From Bog-756 sp035949055 (GTDB taxonomy: Bacteria > Actinomycetota > Acidimicrobiia > Acidimicrobiales > RAAP-2), in assembly GCA_035949055.1 (NCBI GenBank), contig DASZIO010000023.1, positions 1 to 64,000 on the forward strand: DNA of 64,000 bases, in the 5' to 3' direction. Positions within the stretch are counted from its first letter, which is position 1; each line of letters opens with the position of its first letter. A model generated the notes under the pieces. The model was not told the origin of the DNA and ran no database searches. It worked only from the letters and a program-made list of their open reading frames with translations. Position numbers and translations under genes: made by a program. Shown here piece after piece: positions 25,202-34,304 of this stretch.

Positions 25202-25432
25202 CTAACTGTTGTCAGTCAGACTCTCGTGCCGCCAACCGTCTTTGTATTCAGCATCATGTAACCGACGGACCAGCTGTGCGTAATGGTCCAGGCGATCGGC
25301 AGAGGTTTGAGCTTCGTGGTAATCCTTGCCGTGGTCGCGCGCTGCCGTCTTCTGTTCGGCTCGCTTCCGAACGATGCGAAGCTCCTCGTGGGCGTGCTCA
25401 ACAATCTTCTCTAGAGTTTGCTCAAGGTTCAT
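25202..25432 (-). CDS. Small charged helical protein (76 aa), unknown function
   Basis: The ATG at 25432 is chosen over that at 25447 because GGAGAAG sits 6-12 bases upstream of it. The product is highly charged and probably one or two long helices (LEQTLEKIVEHAHEELRIVRKRAEQKTAARD, then SADRLDHYAQLVRRLHDAEY). No domain is recognised. It precedes the acyl-CoA dehydrogenase end on the opposite side and has no clear partner. Confidence 0.55.
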   Translation of the reverse strand: MNLEQTLEKIVEHAHEELRIVRKRAEQKTAARDHGKDYHEAQTSADRLDHYAQLVRRLHDAEYKDGWRHESLTDNS

Positions 25433-25540
25433 CGTTAACTTCTCCATTAGAGGGTTGTTGGTTCGGTGGAAGGAGACACGCCGATCTCAGCTCGTTCAGG
25501 ATGGGACAGGATGCCTCGAGGCCGGGCGCAGCGCTCCGCT

Positions 25541-27430
25541 CTACTCGGCGACGGGCGCCGTCAGCGCGTCCAACAGCGGCGCCAGGAGTGAGGGGTCGAG
25601 TACGCCGACCTCAGCCCAGGTGTAGCGACCGTCGAGCACCAGCTGGGCGGCTGCATAGTTCTCGTCGTCGTCGTTGTACCAGAGCTCGTGGAACGATCCG
25701 GTCACCCGCCGCCGAGCGGCCCGACAGAACAAGTCTGCCAACTCGACAGACTCCTTCGCGTCGGCCGATCCTTCGTCGGTAAGCATCTTCGCCCGCACGC
25801 ACGCCGCGCTCATGGCATATAGCTCGGCACCGATGTCCACCACCCGACCGAGGAATCCTTGCTTGCGCTCGAGGCGGCCCTGCCAGCGCGACATGGCATA
25901 GAAGGTCGAACGAGCCAGCCTCCGACTCGAGCGCTCGACGAAGCGCAGGTGGGAGGCGAGCGGGTCGCCGAACTCGGCGTAACTGCCGGGCTGCTGGCCG
26001 GGACCCACCGCCAGCTTCGGTAACCACTTGGCGTAGAAGGCACCGGCCTTAGCCGCGCCCTTGGCCTTTTCGGGGAGCTTCACCTCGGGGTCGATCAGCT
26101 TGCCCGCCACCGCGAGATGCTGGTCGACCGCCTCGCGGGCGATCAGGAGCTTCATGATCTCGGTGGACCCCTCGAAGATCCGGGCAATCCGCAGGTCGCG
26201 AAGGATCTGTTCGGCAGGGATGGGGCGTTCTCCCCGCGCCCTGAGGGACTCTGCGGTCTCATAACCGCGCCCGCCCCGAATCTGGATCATTTCGTCGGCG
26301 ACCTGCCAGGCCATCTCGGAGCAGTACATCTTGGCGAGGGCCGCCTCGATCCGGATGTCATTGCGTTGCTCGTCGGCCAACAGGCTCGAGAGCTCGACGA
26401 CTGCCTCCATGGCGAACGTCGTGCCCGCGATAAAGGCGAGCTTGTGGGCGACCGCCTCATGTTTGCCGATTGGCGCGCCCCACTGCACGCGCTCGGAGGC
26501 CCACTCGCTGGCGATCTTCAGCGCCAGCTTGGCAGAGGCCGCGCAGGTGGCCGGAAGCGAGAGGCGACCGGTGTTGAGGGTGGACAGGGCCACCTTCAGC
26601 CCTCGCCCTTCGCCGGCGATCACGTTCTCGGCGGGTACCCGGACGTTATCGAATCGCGTGACGCCGTTCTCGATCCCGCGCAGTCCCATGAACCGGTTGC
26701 GGTGCAGCACCGTGATGCCCGGTGCATCGGCCTCCACGACGAACGCCGTGATGCCGCCGCGGTGGCCATCTGAGGGTGGAACGACCGCCATGACTACGAG
26801 GAGGTCGGCGATGACCCCGTTGGTCGTCCACAACTTGGTTCCGTTCAAAGTGTAGGCCGATCCATCCACGGAGGGGACGGCTGTCGAACTCATCCGGGCG
26901 GGATCGCTGCCCACGTCCGGCTCGGTCAGGAGGAAGGCGCTGACCTCGTCCTTGGCCACGCGGGGAAGGAACTTCTTCTTCTGCTCGGGTGTGCCGAAGA
27001 GCTTGAGCGGCTGGGGGACGCCTATCGACTGGTGGGCGCTGAGCAGGGTGCTGATGGCCGAGTGGGCCGAATGGGTCAGCGCCAGGGACCGGTTGTAGTA
27101 GAGATACGACAGCCCAAGACCCCCGTACTCCTCATCGATCTTCATTCCGAGCGCCCCGAGCTGGCACAAGCCCTTGATCACGTGGTCCGGGAGCTTGGCG
27201 TCGTGCTCGATCTGAATGGGGTCGACCTCTTCTCGGAGGAAGGCCTCGAGCTTGGCCAAGAAGGCCTCCCCATTGCGCCGTTGTAACGCGGAGGGGCGAG
27301 GGTGTGGATGGATGAGGTCGAGCCGAAATCGCCCCAAGAACAATTCCTTGCCGAAGCTTGGCTTGGTCCACTCATGTTCGCGGGCGGACTCTGCGACCTG
27401 CCGGGACTCCTTCTCGGTGACTGAACTCAT
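25541..27430 (-). CDS. Acyl-CoA dehydrogenase (long form with C-terminal extension)
   Basis: The ATG at 27430 has a strong GGGGAGG site; the product has 629 residues. Family blocks: LGALGMKIDEEYGGLGLSYLYYNRSL, AFLLTEPDVGSDPARMSSTA (FAD/substrate region), YTLNGTKLWTTNG, GLRGIENGVTRFDNVRVPAENVIAGEGRGLKVALSTLNTGRLSLPATC, and QIRGGRGYETAESLRARGERPIPAEQILRDLRIARIFEGSTEIMKLLIARE. The segment AESLRARGERPIP is longer than in short-chain enzymes, and about 180 residues follow the catalytic core, as in very-long-chain/ACAD9-like enzymes. It removes two hydrogens from an acyl-CoA to give the enoyl-CoA. Confidence 0.93.
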   Translation of the reverse strand: MSSVTEKESRQVAESAREHEWTKPSFGKELFLGRFRLDLIHPHPRPSALQRRNGEAFLAKLEAFLREEVDPIQIEHDAKLPDHVIKGLCQLGALGMKIDEEYGGLGLSYLYYNRSLALTHSAHSAISTLLSAHQSIGVPQPLKLFGTPEQKKKFLPRVAKDEVSAFLLTEPDVGSDPARMSSTAVPSVDGSAYTLNGTKLWTTNGVIADLLVVMAVVPPSDGHRGGITAFVVEADAPGITVLHRNRFMGLRGIENGVTRFDNVRVPAENVIAGEGRGLKVALSTLNTGRLSLPATCAASAKLALKIASEWASERVQWGAPIGKHEAVAHKLAFIAGTTFAMEAVVELSSLLADEQRNDIRIEAALAKMYCSEMAWQVADEMIQIRGGRGYETAESLRARGERPIPAEQILRDLRIARIFEGSTEIMKLLIAREAVDQHLAVAGKLIDPEVKLPEKAKGAAKAGAFYAKWLPKLAVGPGQQPGSYAEFGDPLASHLRFVERSSRRLARSTFYAMSRWQGRLERKQGFLGRVVDIGAELYAMSAACVRAKMLTDEGSADAKESVELADLFCRAARRRVTGSFHELWYNDDDENYAAAQLVLDGRYTWAEVGVLDPSLLAPLLDALTAPVAE

Positions 27431-28439
27431 CAACGAACCTCCCCTTTGGTAACTGGGCTCATCTTTCCACAGCGTTACGTTGGACCGGCCCGGACTCGGT
27501 TGGTGAGAGAGCAAGATGCGCAGGAACGTCGGACTGACAACCGGCCGAATGGCGGTTACCGTCGTGCTCGTCTCGAAAAAGGGAAGGGGTGCTTCGGCCG
27601 TGGTCAGCGAATTTTGGTCGCCGGCGTCCAGCCGAGTCTCCGGTATCACCTCGGTAAGGCGACACCGGGTTTCACCGAAGCGCCTCGGATCTTCATGAAA
27701 CCGCAGGTCAATCAATGGACAGAAGCTCGCCTCGCTCGACCGAGCAATGTGATCTCCGAGGCGGTGCCCGATCAACATGCGCATGATCCAGCGGAAGTAC
27801 CCACTGGCCGTGACGGATAGGATTCTGGGTAATGACGCATGGCGTCCGGAGTACAGAGGAGCGAGAGTCCGGGACCAAGTTGATCGAGGCTGAGGATCCG
27901 GGCCGGTTCGGGTGCTGTGAACGGAACAAAATACCAGGTCACAGTGGCTAAAATCTCGCCTCGTTGTGGTACATGGTACAAAGTTCTGTGGTACGGGGTA
28001 CCACAGAACCGAGCCTGCGGCCATTGACAATCACGTTCGATGGTGGCTCACTATCGTGAGTCAAAAATGCCGAGCGTCCCGCATCTATTTTAAAGTGTGC
28101 AGGTAGGTAACCTGATCTCCTATTTATTGCCAAGACGAGGGTAGCGGGTTTGAGTCGTCGTTCTCTCCAGCCGAAGGTGCAGGTCAAATGCGCTAAATGG
28201 CCGCTTCGCCGGTACGGGAATGGCCACCAACATGCCTTTTCGTCCGTCTTTCGTCCGTCCCGTGAACTCGGCTGCGTTGCGCAACAGGGACAACGCCTCG
28301 GTCCTCAGCGAGCACTCGTGCGAGCCTCGTCGACGGCCGGACGGAAGTGGCGCCTAGAACGTTGCGGTGCCGGATGGGTCTGCCCTCACCGGCGATGGTG
28401 ACGAAACCTGTGGCTGCAACTTCGCGTGCGGAGAGCCGG
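27431..28439. other. About 1 kb without a supported gene
   Basis: Upstream of the acyl-CoA dehydrogenase. The same minus-strand frame stays open to 28030, but its translation resembles no protein I know and the strong ribosome site lies at 27437-27443. The region holds the tandem palindromes at 27964-28009, a TTGACA at 28024 and a CTCAC-N4-GTGAG palindrome near 28048. I see no RNA gene. Confidence 0.5.
27964..28009. promoter_or_regulatory. Tandem operator-like palindromes, GGTAC-centred
   Basis: GTTCTGTGGTAC (27983-27994) and its exact reverse complement (27998-28009) flank GGG. A second related element, TTGTGGTACATGGTACAA (27964-27981), is centred 22 bases away, two helical turns. Both share TGTGGTAC-N3-GTAC. 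Confidence 0.6.
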
Positions 28440-28853
28440 TCAGCTTTCGTACGCGAAGAACCGGTCAGCAGCCGCTTGATCCTCGAAGAAGACTTTGATG
28501 ACGGACAGAAGATCGTCCGGGTCGAACTCGAGAAGATAGAGGTGATGTCCCCGGTAGACGCGGCCAGGAGTTTGAGCCTGGGCATACTGAAGCGCCGTGA
28601 TGTGTGTTTCGCCGATCATCCAATCCATCCACTTCAGCACCTCAAATGTGCCTCGGGAGAAGTCGATCAGCTCGACAATGTGACGCCGTACCTCATCGGG
28701 TCCTTGGAACACCCCAGAAAGTCGACTGCGTCCTGGCACCGAATACACGACCTCGGGCGACAGTAGCCGTACCGCCTCGTCGACGTGCTCTCTCGAATAG
28801 CTCAGAAAGAACCGCCTTGCGTTGATCAAGCGTTGAGGCTCTGACGTACTCAC
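28440..28853 (-). CDS. SnoaL-like / NTF2-fold protein
   Basis: A 137-residue protein: ARRFFLSYSREHVDEAVRLLSPEVVYSVPGRSRLSGVFQGPDEVRRHI is the standard nuclear-transport-factor-2-like opening of the SnoaL group, and HHLYLLEFDPDDLLSVIKVFFEDQAAADRFF the standard end. Members are often small isomerases, cyclases or ketosteroid-isomerase-like proteins, and many have no known role. The Glu/Asp and His positions do not identify a substrate. It lies 104 bases upstream of the GH15 gene end on the same strand. Confidence 0.85.
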   Translation of the reverse strand: MSTSEPQRLINARRFFLSYSREHVDEAVRLLSPEVVYSVPGRSRLSGVFQGPDEVRRHIVELIDFSRGTFEVLKWMDWMIGETHITALQYAQAQTPGRVYRGHHLYLLEFDPDDLLSVIKVFFEDQAAADRFFAYES

Positions 28854-28957
28854 CGTTGACTGATCCTAGATCACTCCCTTGTCCTTCGATCCAGGCGACC
28901 GCAATGAACGAAACGGGCCGGGCTCCTTCTGTTTCTGTTGGTGGGGCCACCTGGATC

Positions 28958-30739
28958 TCAGATGTCGTTCGCGGCATGTGAAGCAGTCAGGCCTCGGGCG
29001 GCGTTCACGATCCCGACATGGGTGAAGGCTTGGGGAAAGTTCCCGAGCATGCGCTGATGGCCCGGGTCATACTCCTCGGAAATGAGTCCGACGTCGTTCA
29101 CCAAGGCGGCAACCCGTCGGAAGATGGCCGTTGCCTCGTCGAGCCGGCCCATCCGCCGTAGGCAGCCGATCAGCCAGAGGGTGCACGGGAGAAACGCTCC
29201 CTCGCGGCCCGGTAACCCGTCCACCCCCGATTCGTTCTCATATCGGAGGACGAACCCGTCCTCGGTGAGGCGCTCTTGGATGGTCTCGACGGTCCGGACC
29301 ACTCGTTCGTCGTCTGGGGAGAGGAACCCAACGAGCGGCATCCTGAGCAGGCTGGCATCGAGTTCGACGGCTCCATAGAACTGGGTGAACGCCCCGACGT
29401 CGGCGTTCCACCCTTTCTCGCAAATTTCGGCATGGATCGCATCCCGGATGGCGCTCCACTTCTCGGCAGGTCCCTCCAGACCGTGGACTTCGACACCGCG
29501 CACGGCGCGGTCGAAAGCGACCCAGGCCATGACCTTGGAGTGGGTGAACTGCCGACGAGTACCACGGACCTCCCAGATTCCGTCGTCGGGATCGGACCAG
29601 TGGTCGGCGAGGAAGCCCATGATCGCCACTTGGATTCGCCAAATGACCTCGTGAACGGCGATATCGTGGCTTCGAGCCCGGTCGATGACGTCCATGAGAT
29701 CCCCGTAGACGTCGAGTTGGAACTGCCCGAAGGCGGCATTGCCGATCCGCACCGGTGAAGATTCTTCGTATCCGGGGAGCCAGTCGACCTCCAGTTCGGT
29801 CAGGCGACGCTCACCAGCCGGTCCGTACATAATCTGCAATTGCTGGGGATCACCAGCGGCGACGCGTCCCAGCCATGCCAGCCAGCTCTCCGCTTCGTCA
29901 CGCAAGCCCGATTCGATCAGGGCGTCGAGGGTCAACGCTGCATCACGGACCCAGCAATAGCGGTAGTCCCAATTGCGTACGCCCCCGAGGGATTCGGGGA
30001 GCGATGTAGTCGCCGCGGCGACGATGCCGCCCGTCGGACCGTAGGTCAGGCCCTTCAAAGTGATAAGCGACCGCAATGCAAGATCATTCCATTGGCCGTG
30101 CACTGGCAGAACTCCGGCACACCAATCCCCCCAGAACTTCATCGTCTCCTCGAGCGCCCGTGCGGTATCGAGCACGTAAGGGGGATCCTCGTGAGACTGG
30201 TACCAGGCGAGGACAAAAGCTACCTCCTCTCCGGCATGAACCGTGAACTTTCCTTCGTGGTGCATCTTGATGCCTTTGAGCCGGATGGGGGAGTCGAGAA
30301 CGAGGGCGTTCGGCCCGGCAATGGCGGTGAGGCCGCGGTCCGTCCGCCGGACCCACGGAACGTCGTATCCGTACTCGAGCCGCATTATCAGCTCGGTCCG
30401 CATCTGTACTTCGCCCTCAACGCCCCGTACGATCCGGACAACTCTCGGATGGTGATGCCGGGGTGGCATGAAGTCGATGACCTGTACGACACCGGTGCCG
30501 GTGGTGATCTCGGTCTCGAGCACCATCGATCTACTCCGATAGCGGCGCACGTGGGAGGTGACCGGTTCGTCAGCGATCATCTGCCAACGGCCGTGCTTCT
30601 TCTCGCCGAGCAGTTTGGCGAAACAACTCCCTGAGTCGAAGCGAGGAAGACAAAGCCAATCGATGGAACCATCTCGTCCGACGAGCGCGGCGGTCTCGGT
30701 ATCGCCGATCATCGCGTAGTCCTCGATAGGTTGAGTCAC
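28958..30739 (-). CDS. Glycoside hydrolase family 15 (glucoamylase/trehalase-like)
   Basis: The GTG at 30739, with GAGG about 9 bases upstream, gives 593 residues opening with the usual TQPIEDYAMIGDTETAALVGRDGSIDWLCLPRFDSGSCFAKLLG; a GTG at 30793 is also in frame but lacks a site. The first 240 residues form the beta-sandwich; the (alpha/alpha)6 barrel follows: SLPESLGGVRNWDYRYCWVRDAALTLDALI. The two catalytic Glu are probably in WLPGYEESSPVRIGNAA and GLISEEYDPGHQRMLGNFPQAFTHVGIVNAA. There is no signal peptide, so it acts in the cytosol. Actinobacterial relatives include trehalases and glucoamylases; which applies here is open. Confidence 0.93.
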   Translation of the reverse strand: MTQPIEDYAMIGDTETAALVGRDGSIDWLCLPRFDSGSCFAKLLGEKKHGRWQMIADEPVTSHVRRYRSRSMVLETEITTGTGVVQVIDFMPPRHHHPRVVRIVRGVEGEVQMRTELIMRLEYGYDVPWVRRTDRGLTAIAGPNALVLDSPIRLKGIKMHHEGKFTVHAGEEVAFVLAWYQSHEDPPYVLDTARALEETMKFWGDWCAGVLPVHGQWNDLALRSLITLKGLTYGPTGGIVAAATTSLPESLGGVRNWDYRYCWVRDAALTLDALIESGLRDEAESWLAWLGRVAAGDPQQLQIMYGPAGERRLTELEVDWLPGYEESSPVRIGNAAFGQFQLDVYGDLMDVIDRARSHDIAVHEVIWRIQVAIMGFLADHWSDPDDGIWEVRGTRRQFTHSKVMAWVAFDRAVRGVEVHGLEGPAEKWSAIRDAIHAEICEKGWNADVGAFTQFYGAVELDASLLRMPLVGFLSPDDERVVRTVETIQERLTEDGFVLRYENESGVDGLPGREGAFLPCTLWLIGCLRRMGRLDEATAIFRRVAALVNDVGLISEEYDPGHQRMLGNFPQAFTHVGIVNAARGLTASHAANDI

Positions 30740-31003
30740 TGTCCGCAACCTCAGGTTGAACGGTCCAAACAGCCGGGTGCGCCTCGTCGTCACCTAGGCA
30801 TCGCGTCGTATTGTGCCATCAATACGGCCAACTTCGACGAGGTCTTCCGTCCGAGCGGATCCGGATCTGTCGCACGCCGGTCCGAGCCCCGCGGACCGAC
30901 GCCTTCGCCGAGCGGTCTGTTGGCACGATCGTTCCTGATTCAACACCGGACTGCGACGCATCTGTGAGTACCGGTTTTCACTTGATGATCGGCGGACACG
31001 CAG

Positions 31004-31038
31004 GCCTACGGCGTTCACTCACTGGGAACGCCGTAGGC
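31004..31038. other. Perfect 13-bp hairpin in the GH15/ligase intergenic region
   Basis: GCCTACGGCGTTC (31004-31016) pairs exactly with 31026-31038 over a 9-base loop. No T-tract follows. It is 125 bases upstream of the ligase start, so it may be an operator or an attenuator rather than a terminator. The remainder of 30740-31162 holds only the short tandem repeat at 31055-31091. Confidence 0.55.
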
Positions 31039-31054
31039 GGACCTGGGCAGACGG

Positions 31055-31091
31055 CTCGACTGCGGGGGCTCGACTGCGGGGACACGACTGC
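31055..31091 (+). repeat. Short 14-bp tandem repeat, about 2.6 copies
   Basis: CTCGACTGCGGGGG (31055-31068), CTCGACTGCGGGGA (31069-31082), then partial CACGACTGC (31083-31091). It lies between the 13-bp hairpin and the ligase start. Confidence 0.7.
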
Positions 31092-31162
31092 ACGCACGGC
31101 GAATGGACAACGCTGCCATGGCGACGTGTGTGCCTCGACGTCCACGTGAAACGATAAGCGGC

Positions 31163-32101
31163 ATGGTGATCCCGCTCATGCTGGCCATGTTGACCGACCG
31201 TCGCGATTTCGGCGACGATTGGCTGCTGGAGCGCAAGCTCGACGGTGAGCGCTGTGTCGCACACAAAGTGGGCAGCGACGTGCGACTCGAGTCACGCACC
31301 GGCAAGGATCTCACCTCCACCTACCCCGAGGTCCGCGCCGCTGTGGCGGTTCAACACCCCCGGGGCCTCCTGCTCGACGGAGAAGTGGTGGCCTACGACG
31401 GTGACCAGACGTCCTTCACCCGACTCCAGCAGCGTCTCGGGATGAGCAGGCCTTCTCCTGATCAGGTGGCCAAGTACCCGGTCGTCTACTGCGTCTTCGA
31501 CCTCCTCGAGCTCGACGCAGAGGATCTCACCGGCCGGCCACTCATCGAGCGCCGCGCTCGGCTGACGAGGACGATCAGGTCGAGCTCGGCATTGCAGCAC
31601 ACGGAGGCCTGGCGCGACGACTCTCAGCGGCGGTTCGCGGCGGCTTGCCGATCCGGCTGGGAGGGGCTCATCGCCAAGCGCGCCGACGCACCGTACGTCG
31701 CGGGCCGCTCGAGGGACTGGTTGAAGCTGAAGTGCGTCTGGGAACAGGAGTTCGTCATCGGCGGTTACACCGATCCCGGCGGCAGCAGGACAGACTTTGG
31801 TGCCCTGCTCGTCGGTTACTACGAGCAGGGCTCCCTCCGCTACGCCGGGAAGGTCGGCACCGGCTACACCAAGGCGACTCTCCACGACCTCGGTATCCGG
31901 CTGCGGAAGCTGGAAACGGCCGAGTCGGCGTTTGTAGACGCACGGCCGATTCCCCGCGGCGCGCACTGGACGCAGCCCAGCCTCGTCGCTCAGATCGGAT
32001 TTGCCGAATGGACGAGCGACGCTCGGCTGCGGCAGCCGCGCTTTCTCGGACTCCGCGACGACAAGAGCCCGGCTGAGGTCGTCCGGGAGCGGCCCCAGTG
32101 A
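31163..32101 (+). CDS. ATP-dependent DNA ligase (LigC/LigD ligase-domain type)
   Basis: From the ATG at 31163, 312 residues, matching the stand-alone ligase of actinobacterial end-joining systems. Nucleotidyltransferase motifs in order: the adenylated Lys in LERKLDGERC, DGEVVAYDG (motif III region), GWEGLIAKRADAPYVAGRSRDWLKLKC (motifs IV-V). The OB-fold follows with FVIGGYTDPGGSRTDFGALLVGYYEQGSLRYAGKVGTGY and a C-terminal PRGAHWTQPSLVAQIGFAEWTSDARLRQPRFLGLRDDK block, all typical. It seals nicks using ATP. No Ku or LigD polymerase gene lies nearby. An ATG at 31103 is also in frame. Confidence 0.94.
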   Translation: MVIPLMLAMLTDRRDFGDDWLLERKLDGERCVAHKVGSDVRLESRTGKDLTSTYPEVRAAVAVQHPRGLLLDGEVVAYDGDQTSFTRLQQRLGMSRPSPDQVAKYPVVYCVFDLLELDAEDLTGRPLIERRARLTRTIRSSSALQHTEAWRDDSQRRFAAACRSGWEGLIAKRADAPYVAGRSRDWLKLKCVWEQEFVIGGYTDPGGSRTDFGALLVGYYEQGSLRYAGKVGTGYTKATLHDLGIRLRKLETAESAFVDARPIPRGAHWTQPSLVAQIGFAEWTSDARLRQPRFLGLRDDKSPAEVVRERPQ

Positions 32102-32260
32102 GCATTTCCCTGGCTGCTCCCACCAGGGGTTTGTCGGCCAGCGGCCCACCACTTGTCTCGAGGGCGGGGGGCTTGCTTGCATTCGCCAGGTGGGCAGTCA
32201 TGATCAGGTTCCATTTACACTCCACGCTGATGGACGTCGACAATCCGAGATGAGAGTTAG

Positions 32261-33946
32261 ATGACCGAGCGCGATCGCGGCACCCGATCGGCGCTGGCCA
32301 TAGCCGACCCGTCGGACCAGCGGTTTCCCGTGTTCTCGCCGGAGGTCCTGGAAGAGCTCGCTGAGTTCGGGGAGCACCGGGAGCTGGCAGCCGGAGATGC
32401 CCTTTACCGTGCGGGCGAGGCGCGATGGGATTTCTACGTGCTGATCGAAGGGGAGGTCGAGGTCGTTCGAGACGATGAGTCCGAACAGCTGGTGGTCGTA
32501 TACGGGCCTGGACAGTTCGTCGGGGAGCTGGGGCTGCTCACCGGGCAGCGCACGTATCTGACGGCCCGGGCCACCCGGAACGGGTTGGTTCTAGTCATTC
32601 CTCACGACGCATTCCGTCGACTGATGGCGACGAAACCGACGATTTCGGACACAATCTTCGGTGCTTTGATCGGCCGGAGGGAGACCCTGCGAACCACCTC
32701 GGGCGGCCAGGCGGTGCAGATCATGGGTTCGCGGTTCTCACGGGACGCCCTGGCCCTGCGCACATTCGCCGCCCGCAACCGTTTGGCCTACGCCTGGATC
32801 GATCTTGAGGAGGCCGACGATGTCGGGGTGCTGTTGGCGAGCCGAGGCCTGCGCCCCAGTGACACCCCGGTTGTCATCACTCCGACCGGAATCCTCCGTC
32901 ACCCGACGCCGGGTGAGTTCGCCGAACAACTAGGACTCACCTACCATCCCATCCCCGGCCGAACCTTTGATCTGGTCGTGATCGGGGTTGGGCCAGCGGG
33001 CCTCGCCGCCTCGGTCTATGGGGCCTCAGAGGGTCTTGACACCGTCTCGCTTGACGCCGTCGGCCCGGGCGGCCAAGCCGGTTCCAGTTCGCGCATCGAG
33101 AACTATGCGGGATTCCCAAATGGCATCTCGGGCGGTGACCTTGCCGCCAGAACGGCCGTCCAAGCCCAGCGACTCGGAGCGTGGCTGGTCAGCCCCTGTG
33201 AAGTTTCAGGCCTGCGGGTCGAGAACGGATTCCAAGTCGTGTCGCTCGTCGACCAGAGTGAAGTCCCCACTCGGGCGGTCATCGTCGCGACCGGTGCCCG
33301 GTATCAGCGATTGGCAATCTCTAACCTTGAACAGTTCGAGGGGAATGGTGTCTATTACGCCGCGACGGATCTCGAAGCTCGATCGTGCAGCGGTTCGGAT
33401 GTTGTCGTCGTGGGTGGTGGAAACTCGGCCGGTCAGGCCGCCCTTTACCTGAGCCAGGAAGGCAGCAGGGTTTCGATTGTTGTTCGCCGATCGGACCTAT
33501 CGAGCAGCATGTCGAAGTACCTCATCGACCGCATCGCTGCCGATCCGACTATCGAAGTGCTGACTGACACCGAGGTCCGAGCCCTCAATGGCGACACCCA
33601 CCTTGAGAGTGTGGTCTTCGAACACACGCCTTCGGAACATCGCTACGCCAAGGAATGTGTTGCGCTCTTCTGCTTTATCGGCGCAGAACCCGCCACGTCA
33701 TGGCTCAATGGCGCCGTCGCCGTGGACGAGAAGGGGTTCGTCCTCACTGATCGCTCGCTTCCTGCTGAAATCCTTGCCGACTACCGCTTAGCCGGCAGAG
33801 AAGCCTTGCCATTCGAAACCTCCGCGCCGGGAGTATTTGCCGTAGGCGATGTGCGGCTGGGATCCATGAAGCGGGTGGCGGCGGCGGTTGGCGAGGGGTC
33901 GAGCGCCGTGCGTTCGGTCCACGAGTATCTCGCCACGTACGCCTGA
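32261..33946 (+). CDS. Cyclic-nucleotide-binding / thioredoxin-reductase-like fusion
   Basis: A 561-residue protein in three parts. Residues about 25-130 are a cNMP-binding domain (DALYRAGEARWDFYVLIEGEVEVV, GPGQFVGELGLLTGQRTYLTARAT); the phosphate-cassette Arg is replaced by Tyr-Leu-Thr context, so nucleotide binding is not certain. Residues about 150-215 resemble a thioredoxin/glutaredoxin-like fold. From 225 on it is a two-dinucleotide-domain flavoprotein like thioredoxin reductase (VVIGVGPAGLAASVYGASEG, VVVVGGGNSAGQAALYLS, GVFAVGDVRLGSMKRVAAAVGEGS). The CxxC redox pair is absent: the site reads GVYYAATDLEARSC. This is a known but poorly understood family; it cannot reduce thioredoxin by the usual route. 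Confidence 0.92.
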   Translation: MTERDRGTRSALAIADPSDQRFPVFSPEVLEELAEFGEHRELAAGDALYRAGEARWDFYVLIEGEVEVVRDDESEQLVVVYGPGQFVGELGLLTGQRTYLTARATRNGLVLVIPHDAFRRLMATKPTISDTIFGALIGRRETLRTTSGGQAVQIMGSRFSRDALALRTFAARNRLAYAWIDLEEADDVGVLLASRGLRPSDTPVVITPTGILRHPTPGEFAEQLGLTYHPIPGRTFDLVVIGVGPAGLAASVYGASEGLDTVSLDAVGPGGQAGSSSRIENYAGFPNGISGGDLAARTAVQAQRLGAWLVSPCEVSGLRVENGFQVVSLVDQSEVPTRAVIVATGARYQRLAISNLEQFEGNGVYYAATDLEARSCSGSDVVVVGGGNSAGQAALYLSQEGSRVSIVVRRSDLSSSMSKYLIDRIAADPTIEVLTDTEVRALNGDTHLESVVFEHTPSEHRYAKECVALFCFIGAEPATSWLNGAVAVDEKGFVLTDRSLPAEILADYRLAGREALPFETSAPGVFAVGDVRLGSMKRVAAAVGEGSSAVRSVHEYLATYA

Positions 33947-34089
33947 GCCGAACATCTCGCGACTCTCGGGGATCGGCGCCAGCGCCATGGAATTGCTTCC
34001 GGGGTCGTGAACAGCAAGGGAGCTTGGACGCCGCGGTGGATCCGGCCGGCCCATGGCGACGCATCGCACGGGGATGCTCCGTTCTCCAA

Positions 34090-34289
34090 GACGGGCCGGC
34101 GAGAAGGCCACTCGGTGGCTGCTCACCTATCCTGCGGCCCCTATGGCCACGGTGCTTGACACGTACGGACGGGCGTCCACCGATGCCCCCAGCCATCGGG
34201 GGAGTCGGCCCGATAGACGACTGGGCGACTTCGTCCCCCAGTCGTCTCCTGGCGCTGAAAGAACCAGCTGACCATACGGGTGAAAGTCC
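34090..34289 (+). repeat. Dispersed ~200-bp repeat, copy B (upstream of the helicase gene)
   Basis: Aligns with copy A at 24160-24368. It contains an 11-bp perfect hairpin (AGACGACTGGG 34215-34225 with 34237-34247) that is only weakly matched in copy A, and a small CGG-GTGAAAGT-CCG hairpin near 34278. It ends 16 bases before the LexA-type box. Confidence 0.7.
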
Positions 34290-34304
34290 GCAGTCATCGT
34301 CGAA

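Noticed and set aside
25060..25782. Plus-strand open frame of 240 codons
   Set aside because: Mostly lies opposite the end of the acyl-CoA dehydrogenase and the small helical protein; Arg-rich shadow composition.
27431..28030. 200-codon N-terminal extension of the acyl-CoA dehydrogenase
   Set aside because: The frame is open, but the translation is not family-like, and the ATG at 27430 has a strong ribosome site.
34090..34289. Known riboswitch (cobalamin, c-di-AMP) for the dispersed repeat
   Set aside because: Consensus boxes of these classes are not present, and the downstream genes do not fit.
34270..34292. GTGAAAGTCC similar to a group II intron hairpin
   Set aside because: No intron domain V, no 5' GUGYG boundary and no reverse transcriptase nearby.
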